From: Fibrobacterota bacterium
GTDB lineage: Bacteria; Fibrobacterota; Fibrobacteria; UBA5070
Length of the DNA: 64,000 nucleotides
Reading direction: 5' to 3'
NCBI GenBank assembly: GCA_016715065.1
Contig: JADKBN010000017.1
Span: 124,001 to 188,000, forward strand
Part shown: piece after piece, positions 1 through 8,350 of the stretch
How positions within the stretch are numbered: the first letter of the stretch is position 1
How the letters are laid out: the number at the start of each line of letters is the position of its first letter
Translations under genes and position numbers: made by a program
The notes under the pieces: model-generated
The model's input: the letters and a program-made list of their open reading frames with translations, nothing else
Told to the model about the DNA's origin: nothing
Database searches by the model: none

Positions 1-1620
1 ATGGCTCGCACGAATGCTTTCTCGTGGATGGTTGTATCGGTTATGGCGGCGGGACTGGTTCCCCAGGTCGCGCCTGCCCAATTGACCATCTCCAATCTGG
101 TGCGCTACCAGGTGGTGCAGCGGGATGCCGATGCCATGACCGCCACGTTCGCGGACTCCGGTGCCTGCCCTGCTGCCACGGCCAAGATCCAATTGCGGCT
201 GACCAAACAATCAGATGGGGCCGTGGTGGGGGCGTTTGCCTGGAAAGAGCTGGCCAATGTTTCCGTGACGGGAACCAAGTGGAAGGGGATCATCCCGGCC
301 CTGCCCGTGGGCGGCGAGTACAAGGCTCAATTGCGGGCGTTGGATGGGACCGGAGCCGTGATCGATTCCACTGCCGTGATCGACCGCCTGTTGGTGGGCG
401 ATGTGTGGCTTTGTTCCGGCCAATCGAACATGCAGCAGGACCCCGGCACCAAGCTGGATACGAACTTTGTCCATACCCGTGTGATCTGGGCGTCCGATCC
501 AGGCACCAAAGAAGGAAAGCCCTGGGGCACCACGGTCACCAACGGTCCTTCCACCTCGTTTGGAAACCAACTACACACCCTGACGGGAATCCCGGTGGGG
601 ATCGTGTACGCGGCCAAAGGAGGAACATCGATCACCGATTGGTTCTACACAGCAGATTCCGGCTTGTTCCACAAGATGTCGCGATTCCTGGACAAGGGAA
701 TCGGCGGATGGAAGATCGGCGGGTTCTTGTGGTACCAAGGCGAAAACGAAGACCAGCAGGACACCTGGGCCACGCGGTATTTCGCGAAATTTTCGCGCAT
801 GCGCGACACCATCCGCACCCTCAGCGGGAATTCCAAACTGCCCATGATCGCGGTGCAACTGGAGAGCTGGGACGGGACTTCGCTCTTTCCGCTCAACCCG
901 TACGGTCGGTGGGTCCGCTGGCCCGTCACCCGCGATCAGCAGGAGTTGATTGGCCGGGCAGATTCGTTCTCCACCTGCGCACCCATCTGGCCGGCCGCTG
1001 GTTTGCACATCAATGGCAAGAACCAAGCGCTGTTGGGCACCTACGCCGCCGCCAAGGCCACACGAAAGTTCTACAAGAGCGTCGCCTCCGATCCAGGAGC
1101 AGGTCCGGAGTTTGGCGCGGCGTGGTTTGCCGATTCCTCCCGCAAAACCATCATGGTCCAGTTCAGCGGAGTGAAAGGACGGCTTCTCCATCCGGCCGAT
1201 CCCAACCATCTGGGATTTTTCGTGATGAACCCAAAGACCTGGGACATCAACGATTCCACCATTTTCAGCTACGGCACCGATTCGAAAGGCAACCCCGCCA
1301 AGATGCTCAAGGAGATCCAATCGATCGACACGGTGGGCCCGGACAAGGTGGTCATCCGATTGGCCCAGGCGGCGACGGATTCCGTCACGGTGGGTTACGG
1401 ACGGCACATCCAGCTGGTGTCGCTCTCGCCTCTGACGGACGCGACTGGGATTCCGGTGCCCACGTTCTTCAATCGCGAAATCGCCAAGGCGCCGGTCGTC
1501 AGCTCTGTGAAACATGTGGCAGGACATCTTCTCGTGCCGACGCTCCAGTTCGATGGGTCGCGGGTGCGGGTGCGGGATGCCAAGGGTTGGCGGAATTTGT
1601 CGGGTTCCTCTGCGAAGTGA
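1..1620 (+). CDS. Secreted sialate O-acetylesterase-like (SASA) carbohydrate esterase
   Basis: The 539-residue protein begins with a signal peptide (positively charged start, hydrophobic stretch, probable cut after APAQ near residue 27), so it should act outside the cytoplasm. The family block GQSNM lies at residues 140-144 with Ser142 as the expected nucleophile. A later LHINGKNQ segment near residue 335 is a good place for the catalytic His. This is the SASA/CE6-like esterase fold, which removes O-acetyl groups from sialic acid or plant polysaccharides; the substrate cannot be told here. The ATG is the first base of the window, so the ribosome binding site is not visible, but the signal peptide supports this start. 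A dispersed repeat begins directly after the stop. Confidence 0.85.
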   Translation: MARTNAFSWMVVSVMAAGLVPQVAPAQLTISNLVRYQVVQRDADAMTATFADSGACPAATAKIQLRLTKQSDGAVVGAFAWKELANVSVTGTKWKGIIPALPVGGEYKAQLRALDGTGAVIDSTAVIDRLLVGDVWLCSGQSNMQQDPGTKLDTNFVHTRVIWASDPGTKEGKPWGTTVTNGPSTSFGNQLHTLTGIPVGIVYAAKGGTSITDWFYTADSGLFHKMSRFLDKGIGGWKIGGFLWYQGENEDQQDTWATRYFAKFSRMRDTIRTLSGNSKLPMIAVQLESWDGTSLFPLNPYGRWVRWPVTRDQQELIGRADSFSTCAPIWPAAGLHINGKNQALLGTYAAAKATRKFYKSVASDPGAGPEFGAAWFADSSRKTIMVQFSGVKGRLLHPADPNHLGFFVMNPKTWDINDSTIFSYGTDSKGNPAKMLKEIQSIDTVGPDKVVIRLAQAATDSVTVGYGRHIQLVSLSPLTDATGIPVPTFFNREIAKAPVVSSVKHVAGHLLVPTLQFDGSRVRVRDAKGWRNLSGSSAK

Positions 1621-2260
1621 TTTGGCTGCGCCGGGCTTTCTTTAAACTGCGTTGGGCTTTTTCTACGGCTGCGCCGTAAGCTCTTTCCAGGCGCGGGCCT
1701 GGGTGCCGTTTCACGGGGCTGCCGAGCCCCGTGCCCCGGCCAGAGGGACTGACGCCGTCCCTCTGGACACCCGCGCCGGGGGACACGAACTGGAACGGCC
1801 ATGCCACTTGGGCCAGGTGCGCAGGGTGGGATGATCGTTCGTAGACGTGGCGAGATTATCAGGGACGCGATCGATATCGCCGGTTCATTGGCCGTTCCAT
1901 GAACCGTGTCCCCCGGACCCCCGCCAATTTGGCTGAATTGCCAGATTTGCAGCTCATTCCCCTCGTTTGGAGGGGTGCCCCGGAGGGGCGGGGTGGTCTG
2001 GTTAGGCGAGGCAGTTTTTGATTGCCAATTTCCGGCATCGCTTCGCTGGCCGGGTGGGGTGGCGGACTGGGTGGGCATGGTGGGGATTGGTTGTGATGCC
2101 GCCGTAGGGAACGGTCGTGACCGTTCCGGGGCCGGGATCCGCCGTTCCCTGTGGGCCGGCGTATGGGCAATCCTCGGATTGCCCATAAAACAGAAATGGA
2201 CGGAACGCAACAAGGGCGGCGGCGTAGGGGCGATTCATGAATCGCCCTCTTAAATGGCGA
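1621..2260 (+). repeat. Dispersed structured repeat, copy 1
   Basis: First copy of the family described in the findings. Visible hairpins: CCAGGC/GCCTGG at 1687-1702, CACGGGGCT/AGCCCCGTG at 1712-1733, and CCAGAGGGAC/GTCCCTCTGG at 1740-1766. A long outer inverted repeat follows: its left arm carries GGGGGACAC then GGAACGGCCA (about 1776-1801), and its right arm carries TGGCCGTTCC then GTGTCCCCC (about 1888-1915). A second part (1945-2260) adds the palindromes GGAACGGTC/GACCGTTCC at 2108-2127 and GGGCGATTCA/TGAATCGCCC near 2230. No gene is seen in this stretch. Confidence 0.85.
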
Positions 2261-2299
2261 ATGGCTTTGTTGATGAACGGAACGGCAAATCGGATCCGT

Positions 2300-3418
2300 T
2301 CAGCATTTGGGGCCGATGACGGGGATGGTGAGGGAGAAGGATTGGGTGGTGCCGTCGGGGAGGATGCGCACGAAGGTGACGATTTCGTCGTCGTCGGAAA
2401 AGAGAAGGTCGAGGTTTCCTTTGGCTTCGTTGTCCCAGGCATAGATCAGTCGGTGCTGGCCCAAGGCGGTGGCCGGGAGGTCGGCTAGGTACGGGAACTG
2501 GACGTCTTTGGTCCAGGTCAAAACGTTCATTTCTTCCGTGAATCCCGGGCCTCCGCAATTGTCGCGCGACTTCAGGGAAACGAAGCCGAGGTCCCGGCCC
2601 GCGAGTCGGAACTGCGAGCGATCGATGGCCGCGTACTCGAACCAGGTCTCCGGGAATCGATCCCTGCCTTCGTCCTGGCTCTTGGAGTCCTTCGTGTACT
2701 GCCGGTACTCGGTATCCACGCCTCGGTAGATCTCCGAGCGCCGGATGAACTTGTCCATGCGGGACTGGAAGGCTTCGTCCTGCTCCACGGGCTTGGAAAA
2801 CCTTGGTTTGCCCAGCTTGGAAAGACGTGCCCATCGCAGATTTTCTCCATCGGCTCGCAACGATGGCGATCGCATGGAGCTGTCGAAGGGCTCGAACACC
2901 GCCACCAGAAGATGGGCCGTGGACGGATTCTGGAATTCATCCTCGGTCAATTTGTGGTCGGGGTGCCTTTCCCAAACTTCACGGAACACGTCCGCGTCAT
3001 CGGAGGCGACGCTCACGATTCTGAAGGATTTGATGGTCACTCGACGGTCTTCGCCGCTGGGCGTGTAGATCGTGAACGACTCGCCAAGCAGATCCAGCCA
3101 GTCCTGGTGGAGGGAATTCGTGTCCACCTTGGCGACGGACAAATCCTGGTTGAGCATCTTCGCCTGGCCGACGATCGAATAGCGCAGGCCGTTGGTGTCC
3201 AACAGGATGCAGTTGTCGAACAGCACCAGACCGAATTCCGGAAAGAAATCGGCGGGTTCGTCGAGGAACTGCTGCTGCGGAAATTCCGGGAACGGCTCGG
3301 GTGTAGGCGCGGCGGCGGGAGCACTCGAGGATGCCGGTGCGGGTGAAGCTTCCGGGGAGGGAGGATTTTGCTTGCAGGAAACGAGCAACGCGAGGGCGAT
3401 CAGGGAGAGGAGGCGCAT
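2300..3418 (-). CDS. Putative lipoprotein of unknown function
   Basis: The 372-residue product starts with MRLLSLIALALLVSC: a short lipoprotein signal with lipobox LVSC, lipidation expected on Cys15. A Pro/Ala/Ser-rich linker follows (residues 18-50) and then a globular region I do not recognise, ending in VIGPKC. It is probably anchored in the inner or outer membrane facing the periplasm. It is transcribed divergently from the yeh-like operon, whose first start lies about 65 bp away. The palindrome GGGCGATTCA/TGAATCGCCC near 2230, about 50 bp beyond its stop, could end its transcript. Confidence 0.7.
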   Translation of the reverse strand: MRLLSLIALALLVSCKQNPPSPEASPAPASSSAPAAAPTPEPFPEFPQQQFLDEPADFFPEFGLVLFDNCILLDTNGLRYSIVGQAKMLNQDLSVAKVDTNSLHQDWLDLLGESFTIYTPSGEDRRVTIKSFRIVSVASDDADVFREVWERHPDHKLTEDEFQNPSTAHLLVAVFEPFDSSMRSPSLRADGENLRWARLSKLGKPRFSKPVEQDEAFQSRMDKFIRRSEIYRGVDTEYRQYTKDSKSQDEGRDRFPETWFEYAAIDRSQFRLAGRDLGFVSLKSRDNCGGPGFTEEMNVLTWTKDVQFPYLADLPATALGQHRLIYAWDNEAKGNLDLLFSDDDEIVTFVRILPDGTTQSFSLTIPVIGPKC

Positions 3419-3482
3419 GGCCGGCTAAGGTAATTAGGCGGCTTGCCTGTGCTGAGGCAGGGAAAGACTGCGTGGAAGCGAT

Positions 3483-6400
3483 GTGTTGAGGGTTACCGGG
3501 TGTTTTCTAGGTTGCCTGGGTCATATGGGATTCCTCCATCGCCTCGCCTCCGCCCTGGGGGGAAGATCACCCTCCCGGTGGGCCAAGTCGTTCCAAGGTC
3601 TGAGTCTGTTGGCCGGATCGTTGGACGAGAAACTCCCTGCCTGGGTGGAAACCGGCACCGGTGGCGAAATTTTGCTCGCGTTGCCGAAGCCGGATGTCTG
3701 GACATTACTGGGAACGGTGGCATCGGTCCATCAAGCCTACAGTTCCAACAAAGGATGGAGCGAGGCAGGAGCCGAAGCCCGCAAGGCTCGCTGGGAAGCC
3801 TATGCCAATTCCACCGTCGCGGATGCCAGTCAACTGGTGCGCTTGGGCAAGCTTTTCGCGGCGGCGGTGGGAACCATCAAGGTGGTCCGGTCCGCCGGCC
3901 CGGACATTCCCGATTGGCTGCACCTGCTGGTCCAGGACATGGTGTGCATCCAGGGGTTCATCGCCAAATGCGATTTGAACACGGTTTGCGCAGAGGTGCG
4001 CGAGAAGCTGCCCTATCTGACCGCCGATCTGCTCCATGGAATCTGCCAAACCGGCGACGTGCAGCCTCGACTGATGCTGCGGCTGGTCTTGGAGCGGCTG
4101 GAGGACGATTGGGGATCCAGTCTCGATGCGCTGGGCTCGGCAGTGGGAATGACCCGGTGGGTGGAGAGTCTCGGGCCGGTTTTTGCCGAGGAATGCTTGA
4201 AGCTGAGCAATGCCGGTCGACGCAACGCCGCCTCGGCCATCGGGCTGTGGGGTATCGAACTCCTCCACGCCGATCTGTTGACCAAGCTCGCGGTGGACGC
4301 CAACAAGACCGTGCGTGCCGAGGCTCAACGGCAGCTGTCCAAGGTTCCAGCACAATCGCAGGAGTCCCTGTTCAGCCAGATATTGTCTTCCGGGAACCCT
4401 TCCCAGCGCGAGCTTGCCGCCAGTCAGCTGGCCCGAGTGGGTACGGTGCGCGCCGGCGAGATTCTGCGCGAGGCAGCCGCTGCCGGGGTGCCGGATCGAC
4501 TGCGGGTGGCGATCGAGGGCGCAGTGGGGACGCTGGCGACGGTGCGATCCGCCTCCCAGGATGTCCTGTCCGATCTTCCTCCCTGGAATCCCTACCCGAT
4601 CCCGGTCCTGGGCAGCGATGTCCGATCGATCTTGGTGGAGGCGCACCGACAATTGTTGGCAACAACGCGGGTGAGCGCTGCCAAGGAACAGGCCAACAAC
4701 CTCAAACACAATACATCGGGCCACGGATACAAATTCCAGTTGGAAAGACTCCAGGAATTCTCCGTGGATCGATTGATCGCGGTCCTTTCCTCGCCGGAGA
4801 ACCTTGGCAAGACCAGGTTCCATGCGTCGGTCAATTCCGTGTTGGGCCATGACAAGAGCCTGGCCACTCGTTGCGATTTCGGTCTGCACCGCGTGTTGGC
4901 GTGCATCGGCTTCCAGGAAAATCCGGCCTCGGGATTCTGGGACAACGAGATGTTCCAAGAATGGCTGAAAGGACAGGATCGGACGACCGTGGATCTGCGT
5001 GCTGTGGCCAGGGCACTGGCCGATGTCGGGTTGCCTGTCGAGTGGATCGAGTCGGCTTGTCTGGGAACCTATTGGCAGCAAGAGGACAAACCCCAGGAGT
5101 CGCTGCCTCCCCGATGCGTCTGGCCGTTTTTCGTTGAGCATCCGGAATACATCGACTCCCGGTTGGGAATCGGCGCCTCCCGATTGGGAACGTGGGAGTC
5201 CGTCGACGAGGCCAAGTGCAGTGCGCTGGATGTTCTTGAGACCTTTCCCGCCATTCCCGCCCACCTCATCGCTCCATTGTTGGACCTTGCGTTGGGAACG
5301 GCCAAGACCCATCGCCACCACGCCCAGGAGGTATTGTCCAAGCTGCCGGACATTGTTGACAGAATTTGCCAGGCGGTGGAAAATCCCTCCCAGGAGATCC
5401 GCATCGCGGCGGCCAGGTGGCTGACGCGTGTGGCGCCCGCCAAGGCCTCGGAATTCCTGGACCGGCGGCTGGGCAAGGAAACCCGGGAATCGGCGCGCGC
5501 CGCCCTGTTGTCTTGCCTGGAATCGCTGGGAGCGGACCTTTCCGAAGCCCTCTCGCCCCGGACCCTCCAGAAGGAAGCTGCCAAGGGGCTCAAAGGCGGG
5601 ATCCCCAAGGCCCTGGACTGGTTTCCTGTTTCCGCTCTTCCCGCGTGCCGCTACCAGGACGGCAGCGTGGTGGAACGATCGGTGATCGAGTGGTGGCTGG
5701 TGCTGGCGCACAAGCTCAAGGAGCCGGGAGCCAATCCATTGTTGGTACGGTATTTGTCGCTTCTGGACACATCCAGTCGCGAGGACCTGGGGCTGTTCGT
5801 CCTGCGCAGCTTCATCGCCCAGGATGCGCGGGTCGCGACTTTGGAAGAAGCCAACACCAAGGCCCTGCAGGAGGCTCCGACCAGGCTGGCCACCTACCAG
5901 CAATACACCAAGACCTACGGCGGCCACTGGGCCAGCAAGACGCTGGAGTCGTGCGTCGAGGAAATCCGCGACGAGGTCCTGGCGACCTATCTGGGCAGCC
6001 GCATCGCCGACAAGGGAATCCTGGCGCTGTGCGCCTTGGCTCCGGGCGCCAAAGCGGTCGAGGCGACCCGCCAATACATGAAGGACCACCACACCCGCCG
6101 TGCCCAGATCGAGGCGGTCCTGGAGGCTCTTTCGGTGGGGGCGGATCCTCTGGTGATCCAGCTGATCCTTTCGGTGGCGCGCCGCCACCGCACCGCCTCC
6201 ATCCAGGAGAAAGCCCGCACACTGGTCGATGCCATCGCCCTGCGCAGGAACTGGAGCACCGACGATCTGGCCGATCGGACCATTCCCACGGCGGGTCTGG
6301 ACGACACCGGCGTGCTGGTGCTGGACTACGGACCGAGACAATTTCTGGCGTCGCTGGATCCGATGTTCAAGTCCGTGCTGAAAAACGCGGAAGGCAAGGA

Positions 6401-7217
6401 GATCAAGGCGTTGCCGGATCCGAACCAATCCGACGACGAAACGATGGCCAAGGAGGCCAAGTCCCGGTTCCAGGCGATGAAAAAGGGGGTCAAGCAGGTG
6501 GTGGAGCTCCAGACCGCCCGGCTGTACGAGGCCATGTGCTCGCAGCGGACCTGGCTGGTGCAGGAGTGGAGGGAATTCCTCCAGGCCCACCCCGTGGTGG
6601 GGCCGCTGGTGCGGAACTTGGTCTGGGCGGACGATTCCGGTCGCACCTTCCGCCCTTGCGAAGATCTTTCCCTGGTGGGCATGGACGACGATTCCGTGGT
6701 GGTGGCCGATGGATCGCGGATCCGGCTGGCCCATGGAAGCCTGTTGTCGGATTCCGAACGCCTCGCCTGGACCGCCCACCTCAAGGACTACAAGGTCAAG
6801 CCGGTTTTCGGGCAGATGGACCGGCCCAGCCCTGGATTCGATCCGGGCCAGACCGAGATCGGTACCCGACTGGGGTGGATGTCGGACACCTTCACCTTGC
6901 GCGGTCTGTTCAACAAACGGGGCTACCAGCGCTCCCAAGCCGAAGACGGAGGTTGGTTCTTCCACTACGCCAAGGAATTCCACCAGGCCGGGGTGCGCGT
7001 GACGATCGAGTTCACCGGCAACAGCCTGCCGGAAACCAACGTCGCGGCCGCCCTGAAGACTCTGCGTTTCGAACGGATCCAGAAAAAACGGTCAACCATC
7101 ATGGAGCTTTCGGCGGTACCTCCCGTGCTCCTGGCCGAAGCCCACGGGGACTATCTCCAGATCGCCGAAGGTTGCCGGGGCTTCGATCCCGAATGGGAGA
7201 AAAAACAGCAATGGTGA
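3483..7217 (+). CDS. yehI: DUF4132 protein, YehI-like, first gene of the MoxR/VWA/SWIM operon
   Basis: A 1244-residue cytoplasmic protein without signal peptide, very close in size to E. coli YehI (about 1210 residues). The middle is rich in repeated Leu/Ala helices of HEAT type (about residues 150-650). The C-terminal half, with segments such as GRTFRPCEDLSLVG and VKPVFGQMDRP, is where the DUF4132 domain sits in this family. Biochemical function is unknown; E. coli MolR is a relative. GGAAG lies about 5 bp before the ATG at 3483; a second in-frame ATG at 3525 has no clear ribosome site. The AAA+ gene follows after 23 bp. I assign the family from gene order plus sequence character, so the operon call is firmer than any functional call. 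Confidence 0.82.
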   Translation: MLRVTGCFLGCLGHMGFLHRLASALGGRSPSRWAKSFQGLSLLAGSLDEKLPAWVETGTGGEILLALPKPDVWTLLGTVASVHQAYSSNKGWSEAGAEARKARWEAYANSTVADASQLVRLGKLFAAAVGTIKVVRSAGPDIPDWLHLLVQDMVCIQGFIAKCDLNTVCAEVREKLPYLTADLLHGICQTGDVQPRLMLRLVLERLEDDWGSSLDALGSAVGMTRWVESLGPVFAEECLKLSNAGRRNAASAIGLWGIELLHADLLTKLAVDANKTVRAEAQRQLSKVPAQSQESLFSQILSSGNPSQRELAASQLARVGTVRAGEILREAAAAGVPDRLRVAIEGAVGTLATVRSASQDVLSDLPPWNPYPIPVLGSDVRSILVEAHRQLLATTRVSAAKEQANNLKHNTSGHGYKFQLERLQEFSVDRLIAVLSSPENLGKTRFHASVNSVLGHDKSLATRCDFGLHRVLACIGFQENPASGFWDNEMFQEWLKGQDRTTVDLRAVARALADVGLPVEWIESACLGTYWQQEDKPQESLPPRCVWPFFVEHPEYIDSRLGIGASRLGTWESVDEAKCSALDVLETFPAIPAHLIAPLLDLALGTAKTHRHHAQEVLSKLPDIVDRICQAVENPSQEIRIAAARWLTRVAPAKASEFLDRRLGKETRESARAALLSCLESLGADLSEALSPRTLQKEAAKGLKGGIPKALDWFPVSALPACRYQDGSVVERSVIEWWLVLAHKLKEPGANPLLVRYLSLLDTSSREDLGLFVLRSFIAQDARVATLEEANTKALQEAPTRLATYQQYTKTYGGHWASKTLESCVEEIRDEVLATYLGSRIADKGILALCALAPGAKAVEATRQYMKDHHTRRAQIEAVLEALSVGADPLVIQLILSVARRHRTASIQEKARTLVDAIALRRNWSTDDLADRTIPTAGLDDTGVLVLDYGPRQFLASLDPMFKSVLKNAEGKEIKALPDPNQSDDETMAKEAKSRFQAMKKGVKQVVELQTARLYEAMCSQRTWLVQEWREFLQAHPVVGPLVRNLVWADDSGRTFRPCEDLSLVGMDDDSVVVADGSRIRLAHGSLLSDSERLAWTAHLKDYKVKPVFGQMDRPSPGFDPGQTEIGTRLGWMSDTFTLRGLFNKRGYQRSQAEDGGWFFHYAKEFHQAGVRVTIEFTGNSLPETNVAAALKTLRFERIQKKRSTIMELSAVPPVLLAEAHGDYLQIAEGCRGFDPEWEKKQQW

Positions 7218-7240
7218 CCGTCCGCCCGGAGGAGAAATCC

Positions 7241-8350
7241 ATGACAGAATCCGCCAAATCGATCCTCCGCCACAGCGCCGAATCCCTCCATGCGGACGAA
7301 TTGGCCAGGTTGCAGGCCTCCGATGCGGATCCCCGTCCGGAAGGCTGGAGGCTCTCGCCGCGAGCGGTGCGGCGTTTCCTGCTGGGAGACTCCAAGCAGG
7401 GGATCGAACGGAAGTTCTACGGCGACGACCCGCTGGTGGATCGCTGCATCGTGACCCTGATGGGAAACCAGGGCTTGATGCTGGTCGGAGAGCCGGGAAC
7501 GGCCAAATCGCTTTTGTCGGAGCTCCTGGCCGCGGCGATCTCGGGCGACTCCGGATTGGTGGTGCAGGGCACGGCGGGTACCACCGAAGACCACTTGCGC
7601 TACTCCTGGAACTACGCGCTGCTGCTCTCGGAAGGGCCGAGCAACCGGTCGTTGGTCCCTTCGCCGTTCCACCAGGCGATGAGTGGCGGAAAGATCGTCC
7701 GTTTCGAGGAGATCACCCGCTGTCCTCCGGAGATCCAGGACGTGATGATCTCGCTTTTGTCCGAGAAGATGCTCTTGATCCCCGAGATGGGCGACGGAGC
7801 GCGTCTGCATGCCCGGCGCGGCTTCAACGTGATCGCCACCGCAAACCTGCGCGATCGGGGTGTGCACGAGATGTCGTCGGCTCTGAAACGGCGCTTCAAC
7901 TACGAAACCGTCCAGCCCATCAAGGATCTGGCCTTGGAGACGGAACTTGTCCAAAAGAGGGTGGCCAAGGAATTGGCCCTGGACGGTACGGCACCCGCGG
8001 GCAAACCCGCCCTCCAGCAGGATCTCGCCTTGATGCTCGTGACCGTGTTCCAGGAATTGCGCACCGGGCGCACGCGCGAGGGCACCGCCATCAAGAGCCC
8101 CGACACGGTGCTTTCCACCGCGGAGGCGGTGAACGTGGCCCATGCCGCGGTGCTGGAATCGCGCTACCTGGGCAACGGCACGCTCGATGGCGGAGCGTTG
8201 GCCCGCCAGCTGCTGGGCGTGGCCCTCAAAGGAGATCCGGACGATGCCCGCAAGTTGCGCCAGTACATGGAATCGGTGGTGAAGGAGCGCGCCCGCACGG
8301 GCGAGCCCTGGAAATCGTTTTGGGACGCTTCCCGGCAGTTGTGGACCTGA
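7241..8350 (+). CDS. yehL: MoxR-type AAA+ ATPase, YehL-like
   Basis: 369 residues, matching YehL (362). Walker A GEPGTAKS at residues 83-90, Walker B KIVRFEEI at 151-158, sensor 1 IATAN at 198-202, and an arginine-finger candidate in ALKRRFN near 217-218 are all intact, so it should be an active hexameric ATPase. MoxR ATPases work with VWA-domain partners as chaperone-like remodelers, and the VWA gene lies two genes downstream. The start is fixed by a strong GGAGGAG seven bases before the ATG. An open frame extends far upstream, but only as a shadow of the DUF4132 gene. Confidence 0.92.
   Translation: MTESAKSILRHSAESLHADELARLQASDADPRPEGWRLSPRAVRRFLLGDSKQGIERKFYGDDPLVDRCIVTLMGNQGLMLVGEPGTAKSLLSELLAAAISGDSGLVVQGTAGTTEDHLRYSWNYALLLSEGPSNRSLVPSPFHQAMSGGKIVRFEEITRCPPEIQDVMISLLSEKMLLIPEMGDGARLHARRGFNVIATANLRDRGVHEMSSALKRRFNYETVQPIKDLALETELVQKRVAKELALDGTAPAGKPALQQDLALMLVTVFQELRTGRTREGTAIKSPDTVLSTAEAVNVAHAAVLESRYLGNGTLDGGALARQLLGVALKGDPDDARKLRQYMESVVKERARTGEPWKSFWDASRQLWT

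Noticed and set aside
3705..6983. Very long antisense open frame (over 1000 codons) opposite the DUF4132 gene
   Set aside because: It is a typical GC-rich shadow frame with low-complexity Gly/Gln/Arg composition, and the sense frame has recognisable domains and operon context.
5366..7240. N-terminal extension of the MoxR ATPase frame over the DUF4132 gene
   Set aside because: Composition is Gly/Arg/Pro-rich shadow sequence; the ribosome site and family length fix the start at 7241.
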